DNA of 64,000 nt, taken from Novosphingobium resinovorum (GTDB lineage Bacteria > Pseudomonadota > Alphaproteobacteria > Sphingomonadales > Sphingomonadaceae). Position numbers and translations under genes: made by a program. Under the pieces are notes generated by a model. The model saw only the letters and a list, made by a program, of their open reading frames with translations, was not told the origin of the DNA and ran no database searches. Of this stretch, positions 25,735 to 33,915 are shown piece after piece. The number at the start of each line of letters is the position of its first letter. Position 1 is the stretch's first letter. The DNA is taken from positions 62,001 to 126,000 of the forward strand of contig NZ_CP017075.1 in the NCBI RefSeq assembly GCF_001742225.1, in the 5' to 3' direction.

Positions 25735-28230
25735 TCAGGCCGCGCAGGCCGGTGCGAAAGTCTCGATCGGGGCCGGGCGGGCGAAGAGGTAGCCCTGGCC
25801 GAGCCTGCAGCCCATCTCCGCCAGCTTGCGGCGTTGTTCTTCGGTCTCGACGCCCTCGGCCACGACCTGCTTGCCGAGGCCCTGCCCAAGCCCGATGATG
25901 GCGCGGATGATCGCCTCGCTCTGGCCGTCGTCGTCGAACAGGCCGAGGGTGAACGAGCGGTCGATCTTGAGCACGTCGAAGGGCAGGTGCTTGAGATGGA
26001 TCAGCGAGGCATAGCCGGTGCCGAAGTCGTCGAGCGCCACCGTCACGCCTGCCTCGTGCAGCAGGTCGAGCGCCTTGGCGGTCTCGTCCACCGCGCGGCC
26101 GAGCACGAAGTCCTCGGTCACCTCGATGCACAGGCGTTCGGGCGCGATGCCATAGTCGCGTATCCGCGCCAGCAGGCGGGCGGCGGCGTGGGGGCTGTCG
26201 AGCTGTGCGGCGATCAGGTTGACCGAGAGCTTGGGGATCTGCTCCGGGTGGTCCCGCAAGGCGGCGAGGCCCATGTCCAGCACGTGCTGCTGCACCGCAA
26301 GGCCCAGTTTGCGCTCGTTCAGCATGTCGCCGAAGACGGCCGGTGTCATCAGCCCGTGGACCGGGTGCTGCCAGCGCAGGAGCGCTTCGTAGGATCCGAT
26401 CGCGCCGGTATCGATATCGACGATGGGCTGGTAATGGAGCGAGAATTCGGCGCGTTCGATGCCCTGGCGCGCTTCCAGTCCGAACAGCTGCCGGCTGTCC
26501 AACTGCTCACGCAAGTGCGGGGCGTAGTCGAGCAGGCGTCGGCGGCCTTCCTGCTTGGCCTGATAGAGCGCGAGGTCGGCGTTCTTGGCGAGCACGTCGG
26601 GTTCGGCGGCATCCTGCGGGAAGCAGGCAAGGCCGATGCTGAGCGACAAGGCCCAGCTGCGGCCGCCGTGCGTCAGCGTCGCACCCTGCAGTTCGTCCAG
26701 CGCGCGGCGGATGCGCAGTTCCGCCACGGGGTCCCACGGCAGCAGGATCGCGAACTCGTCACCGCCTATGCGCGAGACGTGCGCGGACGGACCACCTGCG
26801 GCCACGAGGCCCCGTCCGACCTTGCCGAGCAGCAGGTCGCCGCCGTCATGGCCGAGGCGGTCGTTGATGTGCTTGAGATGATCGACGTCGATCAGCAGTA
26901 GCATGAAGGGGGAGCGTGCGGCATCCTCGCACATCGTGCGCAGCGCGGACTGGAAGGCGGCGCGGTTGCCGAGGCCGGTCAGGTAGTCGGTCTGGGCGGC
27001 GCGGCGGAAGGTCTCGCTCTCGACCTGGGCGACCTTGCGGGCCTGCTCGGCCGTGTCGCGCTCCTTGCCGAGCAGGCGGAAGCGGTCGGCGATGGCGAGC
27101 GACAGGGCGATCGATTCGAACGCGAGCGCGGCGAAAGTGGCCATATCGACCACGTCGTCCTGCACCGTGATCCCGAAGTTGCGGCTGACGCGCAGCGCGA
27201 AGACCGAGAGCACCGGGGTCCACCCGGCAAGGTAGAACCACACGACACGGCTGCGTGCCCGCAGGGCGATGCCTATGCCGACGCCGACGCTGGCGGCGCT
27301 GAGGACGAAGACCACGTTGAGCCAGCGGTCCAGCACGACCGGCGCAGCGACGGGGACGAAGGCGGCGAGAACGCCGACCACCATGTTGAGGCAGGCGCAG
27401 ATCTTCCCCCACCGCACCAGCCAGCGCGGCAGCACGCCTTCCTCGATGACGGCCAGGAAGAACATGTTCCCCGCCGCGATCAGTCCGGCGACGAGCAGAT
27501 AGTCGGTCGTCACCGCGAACGGGCCGACATATTCGGGGAAGGCGAAGGCCAGCACGTTGGTCCAGGTCAGGCCGTAGGCGAGGACCAGCAGCGACCACAC
27601 GAGATACCAGCGCTGGAAGACCAGTCGCTGGCCGGTGTAGATCAGCAGGTTGTAAGCGAACGCGGAGAAGATGGCGCCCGCGAACACACCCATCAGCGCC
27701 AGCCAGATGCCTTCGAGCCGCAGCAGGCTCTGCGGGCTCATCGCCGAAAGTTTGCGCATCAGCGAAAGGTCGTCGAGGTTGCGGTAGCCGATGTAGACGT
27801 CGCGGACATGCGCGCCGGGCCGATCGACCGCGAAGCGCAACATGCCCCCCAGAGCCCAGTGGCTGCCGATGGCGCCGGGCGCGATCGTGGTGCTGCGGGT
27901 GCGACCGTCAGCATCGACCACCAGCATGGTCATGCGCTCGAACCGGCTCTGGTCGGTCATCAGGAGCCAGCCCGAAGGCAGGCCGGACAGCATGCGCGGA
28001 TCGCGCAGCTTCAGCCATGCCCAGCCCTTGGCGTAGGCGGGATGGTCAGGCACGCGGGCGCAGTCGAAGTTCAGCCGCGCGACCGAGGCGGCAGTGACCG
28101 GATAGTCCGCCGGCGCGGTGGCATAGCAGACGTCGGAGCGCATCCGGACGATCTCCGCCCGCGCGGAAGACGACCAGAACAGCGCCGCCAGAAGCAGCCA
28201 AACGAAGACGAGATGCGACCTAACCGGCAT
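25735..28230 (-). CDS. Bifunctional GGDEF-EAL protein with 7TM (7TMR-DISM-like) sensor
   Basis: 831 residues. A signal sequence and an extracytoplasmic ~150-residue region are followed by about seven TM helices (roughly 180-390), then a GGDEF domain with an intact active-site motif in 'SRIGGDEFAIL' and an EAL domain with YEALLRW, CIEVTEDF, DDFGTGYASL, KIDRSF and EGVETEEQ. Both catalytic sets are present, so it could make or degrade c-di-GMP depending on the signal. The membrane part fits the 7TMR-DISM layout. ATG 28230. Monocistronic; convergent with LacI. Confidence 0.9.
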   Translation of the reverse strand: MPVRSHLVFVWLLLAALFWSSSARAEIVRMRSDVCYATAPADYPVTAASVARLNFDCARVPDHPAYAKGWAWLKLRDPRMLSGLPSGWLLMTDQSRFERMTMLVVDADGRTRSTTIAPGAIGSHWALGGMLRFAVDRPGAHVRDVYIGYRNLDDLSLMRKLSAMSPQSLLRLEGIWLALMGVFAGAIFSAFAYNLLIYTGQRLVFQRWYLVWSLLVLAYGLTWTNVLAFAFPEYVGPFAVTTDYLLVAGLIAAGNMFFLAVIEEGVLPRWLVRWGKICACLNMVVGVLAAFVPVAAPVVLDRWLNVVFVLSAASVGVGIGIALRARSRVVWFYLAGWTPVLSVFALRVSRNFGITVQDDVVDMATFAALAFESIALSLAIADRFRLLGKERDTAEQARKVAQVESETFRRAAQTDYLTGLGNRAAFQSALRTMCEDAARSPFMLLLIDVDHLKHINDRLGHDGGDLLLGKVGRGLVAAGGPSAHVSRIGGDEFAILLPWDPVAELRIRRALDELQGATLTHGGRSWALSLSIGLACFPQDAAEPDVLAKNADLALYQAKQEGRRRLLDYAPHLREQLDSRQLFGLEARQGIERAEFSLHYQPIVDIDTGAIGSYEALLRWQHPVHGLMTPAVFGDMLNERKLGLAVQQHVLDMGLAALRDHPEQIPKLSVNLIAAQLDSPHAAARLLARIRDYGIAPERLCIEVTEDFVLGRAVDETAKALDLLHEAGVTVALDDFGTGYASLIHLKHLPFDVLKIDRSFTLGLFDDDGQSEAIIRAIIGLGQGLGKQVVAEGVETEEQRRKLAEMGCRLGQGYLFARPAPIETFAPACAA

Positions 28231-28397
28231 GCCCCAACCTTGATCAGGGCCATACGTATAAACCGAAGGTCACTAGAAATGGTTAACGGCAGCGACCGGC
28301 CGAAGCGATTCGGCGCAATCTATGAGGACAAAAAATACCCCGCGGCGGGCATTTCCTGTTAGCCAGCCTCATCAGCTTGCCGGGAACCTATCTTTTC

Positions 28398-29762
28398 ATG
28401 ATCAGTCACAATGCCGCCCGCGACCTGCCCATCGCGATCGTGGGAGGAGGGTTCAGCGGGACGCTGCTGGCGATCAACCTGCTGCGCTACGGCGTCAAGG
28501 TCGCCCTGATCGAGCGTAATTCCGCCCAGCTTGCCAAGGGCGTGGCGTTCGGTACGCGGCGGCCGGAGCATCTGCTCAACGTGCGCGCCTCCAACATGAG
28601 CGCGTTCCCCGACGATGCGAAGCACTTCGCCCGCTGGATGGATTTCGCCGACGCCGACGAGGCGAACCGCTTCGTGCCGCGCCTGACTTACGGGACCTAC
28701 TTGCGCGAACTGCTGGTCGAGGCGCTGGCGAAGGCCGGTCCCGACGCGCAGGTCATCGACGGCGAGGCATGCTCGGTCGATTTCGGCGATGGCGCGGCAC
28801 ATGTGCGGCTGGCCGACGGCGACGTCGTCGATTGCCGCGGGGTGGTGCTGGCCCTGGGCAACTTCCCGCCCGCGCCTCATGGCGTGCTGGAGGGGCTGCC
28901 GGGGCACCTCTACAGTCCCGATCCCTGGGATCGCTCGGCGATCGAGGGCCTCGCCGCACTCGACCACGTCCTCGTGGTGGGCAGCGGGTTGACGGCGGCC
29001 GACGTGGTGCTGTCGCTGGAAAGCTCGGGGTTCGGCGGCAAGGTCACGGTGCTTTCGCGCCGGGGGCTCAAGCCGCTCGCCCACGCCGAGAGCGGGCCGG
29101 TGGTGGTTCCCATTTCCGACCCCGATCTGCGCGGCGCGGACCTCGTCCGGGCCGTGCGGCGCCGGGCGGAGGAGATCGGCTGGCGCGGCGCGGTGGATGC
29201 TCTGCGACCCCACACCCAGAACATCTGGCGCCGCCATTCGACCGCCGCGCAGGCCCGCTTCCTGCGGCATCTGCGGCCATATTGGGACATTCACCGCCAC
29301 CGCCTCGCCCCCTCGGTCGCGCAGCGGCTGGAAGCGATGGAGAGCGCCGGGCGGCTGCAGTACGTGGCTGGCAAACTGTGCGGAGCCGACGAAGCCGGCG
29401 GGCAGGCGGTGGTGCACTATCGCCCGCGTGGTCAGGACGGCATCGAGGCGATCGCGGTGGACCGCGTGTTCAACTGCGCCGGGCCGGACGGCGACTTGCG
29501 CCGGGTGGAGGCGCCGGTCCTGACGCATCTGCTCGAGGCGGGACATGTTCGCGGCGATGTCCATGGCCTTGGGGTGGACGTCGACCATCTCGGCCGGGTG
29601 CGCGATGCCGCTGGCAATGCGCAGGACCGCCTGCTCGCGGTCGGGCCGATCACCAAGGGGGAGGCCTGGGAGATCGTCGCCGTGCCCGATATCCGGCGTC
29701 AGGTGTGGGGCCTTGCCCGGTTCCTCGCCGACGAGCACTGGGTCGGCGGCGAGGGACTTTGA
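28398..29762 (+). CDS. FAD/NAD(P)-binding protein (YdhS-like, COG4529 type)
   Basis: 454 residues with an N-terminal FAD Rossmann motif AIVGGGFSGT, the 'GVAFGT...HLLNVRASNMSAFPDD' segment typical of the FAD/NAD(P)-binding YdhS-like group, and a second nucleotide motif 'LVVGSGLTAADVV' near the middle. ATG 28398 is chosen; a TTG at 28377 is in frame. These proteins are predicted flavin oxidoreductases or monooxygenases without an agreed substrate. No operon partner; it converges on the peroxiredoxin-like gene with a 7-bp gap. Confidence 0.82.
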   Translation: MISHNAARDLPIAIVGGGFSGTLLAINLLRYGVKVALIERNSAQLAKGVAFGTRRPEHLLNVRASNMSAFPDDAKHFARWMDFADADEANRFVPRLTYGTYLRELLVEALAKAGPDAQVIDGEACSVDFGDGAAHVRLADGDVVDCRGVVLALGNFPPAPHGVLEGLPGHLYSPDPWDRSAIEGLAALDHVLVVGSGLTAADVVLSLESSGFGGKVTVLSRRGLKPLAHAESGPVVVPISDPDLRGADLVRAVRRRAEEIGWRGAVDALRPHTQNIWRRHSTAAQARFLRHLRPYWDIHRHRLAPSVAQRLEAMESAGRLQYVAGKLCGADEAGGQAVVHYRPRGQDGIEAIAVDRVFNCAGPDGDLRRVEAPVLTHLLEAGHVRGDVHGLGVDVDHLGRVRDAAGNAQDRLLAVGPITKGEAWEIVAVPDIRRQVWGLARFLADEHWVGGEGL

Positions 29763-29769
29763 AGCAAGG

Positions 29770-30435
29770 TCAGGCGCCGGTGGTGGCGGTCTGGCGAGCG
29801 GGCAGGGCGGCGAGGATCGTCTCGCTCTCGGTGCGGCTCAGCCAGTCGGGGCTGGCCTCGAAGAACAGCACCGTCGCGTCGGGCGCGAGGGCAAGGATGG
29901 CGGGCTGGTCGATCTCGTAGCTGCCTGTTCCCAGTGTCGCGCCGATCCACGGCTGGCCGTGCGGGACGGCGGGTTGCTCGTCAGGCAGGAAGGTAATGCC
30001 AAGTTGGCGGCCGAGCGCATAACCGGGGTCCGAAGCCACGGTGAAGCCCAGGCCATGGCGCGCGATCAGGTCCCGGTCGACCGGGATCTGCGCGCTGACC
30101 GCGATCAGGCGAATGCCGCGGGCGCGCAGTTCGGGCAGCAGCGTCTCGTTGTACCACGGCAGCGCGATGTTGCAGGCGGGGCACCCACCGAAGCGGAAGA
30201 ACACGAGCACCGCCGGGCCATCCGCAAGGATCGTGTCGCGCGTCAGTTCGCGCCCGTCCTGATCGATCAGCGTGAAGGGTTCGACGGTGTCGCCAGCCTT
30301 CGGTTGCGCGGACGGATCGTGCCGCTCGACGAGCACCCGGCGCTGCGCTGCATTGCGTTCCAGCTGCTCGGCGCTCCAGGTGCGCTCGCGTTCGGCCTGC
30401 AGCGCGGCGAAGCGGTCGTTCAGGGTTTCGGTCAT
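29770..30435 (-). CDS. Peroxiredoxin-like (AhpC/TSA) thioredoxin-fold protein
   Basis: 221 residues. An AhpC/TSA-like thioredoxin fold starts after a ~45-residue helical N terminus ('AGDTVEPFTLIDQDGRELT'). The active-site loop is GGCPACN, a CxxC pair rather than the PxxxT/SxxC of classical peroxiredoxins, so thiol-disulfide reductase or atypical peroxiredoxin activity is possible. No signal peptide; cytoplasmic. ATG 30435 with GAGG upstream. The LysR gene lies upstream on the same strand with a 104-bp gap, so it may have its own promoter. Confidence 0.78.
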   Translation of the reverse strand: MTETLNDRFAALQAERERTWSAEQLERNAAQRRVLVERHDPSAQPKAGDTVEPFTLIDQDGRELTRDTILADGPAVLVFFRFGGCPACNIALPWYNETLLPELRARGIRLIAVSAQIPVDRDLIARHGLGFTVASDPGYALGRQLGITFLPDEQPAVPHGQPWIGATLGTGSYEIDQPAILALAPDATVLFFEASPDWLSRTESETILAALPARQTATTGA

Positions 30436-30539
30436 CGGTAAGCCTCATCGTTGATCGCATCCAAAGCTATGGAAAGCCCGGCACCGCGACCAACGAGAAG
30501 CCTTGAGAGCCGCTTGAGATTATCGAATAAGCAGCGCCA

Positions 30540-31379
30540 TCAGTTGGGAAGCCCGGCGACCACCTCGCGCGCCAGTGTGGCAAGCTGGTGGGTTGGCCCG
30601 TCGAGCCCGGGCGCGGTATGCAGCACACAGGAGACATGCGGCAGCGAGGGCAGGCCGACGTCTCCCAGCGGCGCGTCGCGCAGGAACATCCCGGTGCGGC
30701 AGGTAAGGCCGAGCCCCGCATCCACCGCCGCGCGCAAGGTGGTGAGATTGGGCGTCTCCACGGTGATGCGGAACGGGCGCCCGGCATCCTCCAGCGCGCG
30801 GATCGCCGCTTCCCGGAAGCGGCAGGGCGTCTCCAGCACGGCTAGGGGGATCGTCTCGTGCGCGGCCAGTTCCTCCTTGCCGAACCACGACATGGGCGCG
30901 GTGGTCACCGCATTGCCGTCATTCGGCGCGGCAAATCCCAGCACGATGTCGAGTTGCCGCCGCTGCAGCAGGTCGAGGAGTTCCGCCGTGCCCGCAACCC
31001 GCGAGTAAAGTTCGGCCTCCGGGTGCAAATCCGCGAACTGGGCGAGGAGGCCGGTCAGGAGCAGTTCCGCGAAATCCTGTACCATGCCGATCCGCGCCGG
31101 CCCGGCGAAATGCCCGGCGGTGACCGCCGCGACCGCTTCGTCATGCAGGGCGAGCACCTTGCGTGCATAGTCGAGCATCAGGTCGCCGTGCGCCGTCAGC
31201 GCAAGGCGGCGTCCCTCACGGTGAAACAGCGACTGTTGCAGCAGCTCTTCGAGTCGCTTGATCTGGAGGCTGAGCGCCGACTGGCTTACGAAAACCCGCT
31301 CCGAAGCATGAAGCATCGAGCCGGTATCGACGATCGCAACGAAGCTGCGCAGAAGGTTTGTCGGGAGATTCACGGGCAT
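30540..31379 (-). CDS. LysR family transcriptional regulator of the organosulfur cluster
   Basis: 279 residues: an N-terminal HTH ('NLLRSFVAIVDTGSMLHASERVFVSQSALSLQIKRLEELL') and a LysR effector-binding domain. ATG 31379 gives the standard LysR N terminus; the open frame extends to 31460 but that extension is His/Pro-rich and not family-like. It is divergent from the SsuC-like permease across 267 bp that hold two copies of a ~30-bp motif (31453-31483 and 31601-31631). Sulfonate-utilisation LysR regulators (Cbl, SsuR) bind such regions; control of the sulfur cluster is inferred from position. Confidence 0.86.
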   Translation of the reverse strand: MPVNLPTNLLRSFVAIVDTGSMLHASERVFVSQSALSLQIKRLEELLQQSLFHREGRRLALTAHGDLMLDYARKVLALHDEAVAAVTAGHFAGPARIGMVQDFAELLLTGLLAQFADLHPEAELYSRVAGTAELLDLLQRRQLDIVLGFAAPNDGNAVTTAPMSWFGKEELAAHETIPLAVLETPCRFREAAIRALEDAGRPFRITVETPNLTTLRAAVDAGLGLTCRTGMFLRDAPLGDVGLPSLPHVSCVLHTAPGLDGPTHQLATLAREVVAGLPN

Positions 31380-31452
31380 CGGCGGGCTTTCAAGATTCGT
31401 GTGATGGCCAGGATTCGTATGATGGCCTGCATGCATCCATGCGTTATGACTT

Positions 31453-31483
31453 ATTCTCAATCAAAATAGTAGAGATTTAGGTG
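31453..31483. promoter_or_regulatory. Candidate operator, copy A of the ATTCTC-N10-GTAGA-N-ATT-N-AGGTG motif
   Basis: 31-bp element upstream of the LysR gene (start 31379). It matches copy B (31601-31631) at 24 of 31 positions without gaps: ATTCTC, GTAGA, ATT and AGGTG are identical and identically spaced. It could be an autoregulatory site for the LysR protein. Confidence 0.5.
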
Positions 31484-31600
31484 AGGCAAGCAATTCTGTC
31501 CCCATGCCCTTTTTCTGCTTTCGGCCCGGTTTTCCGCACGTCCGGGCGTCGGATGAGCGTTTCGAGGCGCCATTATGAGCGTTGCTGATAGGTCGGCACA

Positions 31601-31631
31601 ACATTCTCCATTGAATTGGTAGACATTCAGG
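31601..31631. promoter_or_regulatory. Candidate operator, copy B, upstream of the ABC permease
   Basis: Second copy of the motif, 15 bp before ATG 31647 (39 bp before ATG 31671) of the permease gene. ATTCTC-N10-GTAGA-C-ATT-C-AGGTG. Its closeness to the start favours the ATG at 31671 as the true permease start, or a site that overlaps the promoter. Confidence 0.5.
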
Positions 31632-31646
31632 TGCCAGTTTCGGGTC

Positions 31647-32453
31647 ATGACCACACGAGGCACTTCGTCCATGTCCCCATTCACCCGATTGGCCCGCTCG
31701 CTGGGTTCTGCCCGCTGGCTCTCGCCGCTGTTGCTGCTGGCGGTGCTCGAGGCCGGTTCCGGGTCCGGCCTTATTCCCGAGCGGACCCTCGCGGCGCCTT
31801 CGCAGGTGCTGGCGACGCTCTGGGCGATGACGGTGTCGGGCGAACTGACCGACAACCTCGCCGTTTCCTTCCTGCGGATCATCGCGGGCCTGGCGATCGG
31901 CGTGACCACCGGGATTGTGCTGGCGCTCGTCGCCGGGCTGTCGCGGCAGGGCGAGGTCGCGGTCGATCCGCTCATGCAGATCAAGCGTACGATCCCGACG
32001 CTGGCGCTGACGCCGCTGTTCATCGTCTGGTTCGGTATCGGCGAGACGCCCAAGATTGCGCTGATCGCCTTCGCCTCGATCTTCCCGGTCTACCTCAACC
32101 TTTACGGCGGTATCCGCGGGATCGACGTGCGCCTGCTCGAAGGCGCGCGCAGCCTGGGCCTCAGCCGCGCAGCGCAGGTCTGGCATGTAATCCTGCCCGG
32201 CGCGCTGCCTGCGCTGCTGGTGGGCCTGCGTTATTCGCTCTCGGTCTCGGTGCTGGTGCTGGTCGTGGCGGAGCAGATCAACGCCACTGCGGGCCTCGGC
32301 TACCTCATCAACAACGCGCGTGACTTCATGCGCACGGACATCATCCTGGTGTGCCTGATGGTCTACGCCGTGCTGGGCCTTGCCGCCGACGGACTGGTCC
32401 GCGCGGTCGAGAGCCGCGCGCTCGTCTGGCGCCCCTCCATCGTTTCCCAATGA
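31647..32453 (+). CDS. ssuC: Sulfonate-type ABC transporter permease
   Basis: 268-residue inner-membrane permease of the SsuC/TauC group with about six TM helices and the EAA loop 'LLEGARSLGLSRAAQVWHVILPGALPALLVGL', which docks the ATPase. 'RTIPTLALTPLFIVWFGIGETPKIALI' is typical of SsuC. Start ATG 31647 or ATG 31671. The stop overlaps an ATG of the ATPase frame (ATGA). Together with SsuB and SsuA-like proteins in this cluster it would import alkanesulfonates or similar organosulfur compounds. Confidence 0.9.
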   Translation: MTTRGTSSMSPFTRLARSLGSARWLSPLLLLAVLEAGSGSGLIPERTLAAPSQVLATLWAMTVSGELTDNLAVSFLRIIAGLAIGVTTGIVLALVAGLSRQGEVAVDPLMQIKRTIPTLALTPLFIVWFGIGETPKIALIAFASIFPVYLNLYGGIRGIDVRLLEGARSLGLSRAAQVWHVILPGALPALLVGLRYSLSVSVLVLVVAEQINATAGLGYLINNARDFMRTDIILVCLMVYAVLGLAADGLVRAVESRALVWRPSIVSQ

Positions 32454-32491
32454 ACCTGCTGCGTGAACCCGCTCCCCGAAAGGACCCTGCC

Positions 32492-33286
32492 GTGGATGCT
32501 CGCCTGAATCACTTTACCTCGCCCGCCGCGCCCGCCGTGACGTCCGAACCCGTCGTCAGTCTGCGCGATTTCACCCGCCGCTTTGGCGACAACACCATCA
32601 TTTCGGGCCTGAACCTGCAGATCGCGGCGGGCGAGTTCGTCATCCTCCTCGGTCGTTCCGGCTCGGGCAAGACCACCCTGCTGCGCACGCTGGCCGGCCT
32701 CGATCCGGTAGAAGGGCAGGACGTGACCATCCCCGGTTCGCGCGCCGTGGTGTTCCAGGACGCCCGCCTGCTGCCGTGGAAGAAAGTCTGGCGCAACGTC
32801 GCCCTCGGCCTCAAGCGCGGTAATGCGCGCCAACTGGCGGAAGAGGCGCTGCAGGAAGTCGGCCTCGGCCACCGTCTCGAAGCCTGGCCGCTGACGCTTT
32901 CGGGCGGCGAAGCGCAGCGCGTGGCCCTTGCCCGTGCGCTGGTGCGTGAGCCGCAATTGCTGCTGCTCGACGAACCCTTCGCCGCACTCGACGCCCTGAC
33001 CCGCCTCAGGATGCACGAACTGGTGCTGTCGCTGTGGCGTCGTCATCGCCCGGCGGTGCTGATGGTGACGCATGACGTCGACGAAGCCATCGCGCTCGCT
33101 GACCGCATTGTCCTGCTCGACGGCGGAAAAATCGTTGCGCAGGAGCGGATCACTGCTTCGCGCGGCCCCGAGCGTGCGACCGTGGCGGCGCCGTTGCGCA
33201 AGCGCCTGCTCGATGCACTGGGCGGTCTGGTCGAGGAACGGCCTGCCGGGGAGATCGTCGCGCTGCATGCCGGAGCGCGCCCGTGA
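32492..33286 (+). CDS. ssuB: Sulfonate-type ABC transporter ATP-binding protein
   Basis: 264-residue ABC ATPase: Walker A GRSGSGKT (about 54-61), Q-loop VFQDARLLPW, signature LSGGEAQR, Walker B LLLLDEP, switch His in VTHDVDEA. 'QDARLLPWK' is characteristic of SsuB/TauB-like ATPases. GTG 32492 is preferred: AAAGGA lies 7 nt upstream, and the product then begins like E. coli SsuB ('ARLN' close to the N terminus). An in-frame ATG at 32450, overlapping the permease stop, would add 14 residues. Peripheral inner membrane. The stop overlaps the next gene (GTGA). Confidence 0.9.
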   Translation: MDARLNHFTSPAAPAVTSEPVVSLRDFTRRFGDNTIISGLNLQIAAGEFVILLGRSGSGKTTLLRTLAGLDPVEGQDVTIPGSRAVVFQDARLLPWKKVWRNVALGLKRGNARQLAEEALQEVGLGHRLEAWPLTLSGGEAQRVALARALVREPQLLLLDEPFAALDALTRLRMHELVLSLWRRHRPAVLMVTHDVDEAIALADRIVLLDGGKIVAQERITASRGPERATVAAPLRKRLLDALGGLVEERPAGEIVALHAGARP

Positions 33287-33915
33287 ATGCGTTCGCCCCG
33301 ATAGCGACCGCCACGGACCTGTCGCCGCTGCGCCGGTTCGTCACCGACTTCGCCGGCTTGCTTGACGATACGGACGATCTCGACCGGATTCTGCGCGATG
33401 GCGGGGGCCTGCTGGCGGATCTGGTCGCGCAAGACGACTGGCTGCCGGAGGAATACGCCCGGCCGCACCCCGAACGCTACCAGCAATACCTGCTCCACTG
33501 CGACAGCGCCGAGCGGTTTAGTGTGGTGTCCTTCGTCTGGGGGCCTGGGCAGGCGACGCCGATCCACGACCACCGTGTCTGGGGCCTCGTAGGCGTACTG
33601 AGCGGCACCGAGAGGGTGCAGAGCTTCCATCACAGCGATCATGACGGCGCCCTGGTGCAGTACGGGGCGACCCGCACGCTCCACCCCGGCGAGATCGAGG
33701 CGATCGACCCGCGCGAGGGGGATATCCACCGCGTCGAGAACGGGCAGTCCGATCGAACCTCCATTTCGATCCATGTCTACGGCGCCAACATCGGTGCCGT
33801 CGAACGCGCCACTTACCGCGCCAGCGGCGAGGAGCGGCCGTTCATCTCCGGCTACGCCAACACCACGTTGCCTAATCTTTGGGCCAACCTCTGGGATATT
33901 TCGAGGAAAGCATGA
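33283..33915 (+). CDS. Cysteine dioxygenase-family thiol dioxygenase (cupin)
   Basis: 210-residue cupin with the three iron-binding histidines visible: His95 and His97 in PIHDHRVWG and His149 in GDIHRVEN. It belongs to the bacterial thiol dioxygenases that oxidise cysteine or 3-mercaptopropionate to the sulfinate. The GTG start overlaps the ATPase stop (GTGA). Inside a sulfonate uptake operon it could process thiols released from imported compounds; cysteine versus another thiol cannot be decided from the sequence. Confidence 0.82.
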   Translation: MNAFAPIATATDLSPLRRFVTDFAGLLDDTDDLDRILRDGGGLLADLVAQDDWLPEEYARPHPERYQQYLLHCDSAERFSVVSFVWGPGQATPIHDHRVWGLVGVLSGTERVQSFHHSDHDGALVQYGATRTLHPGEIEAIDPREGDIHRVENGQSDRTSISIHVYGANIGAVERATYRASGEERPFISGYANTTLPNLWANLWDISRKA

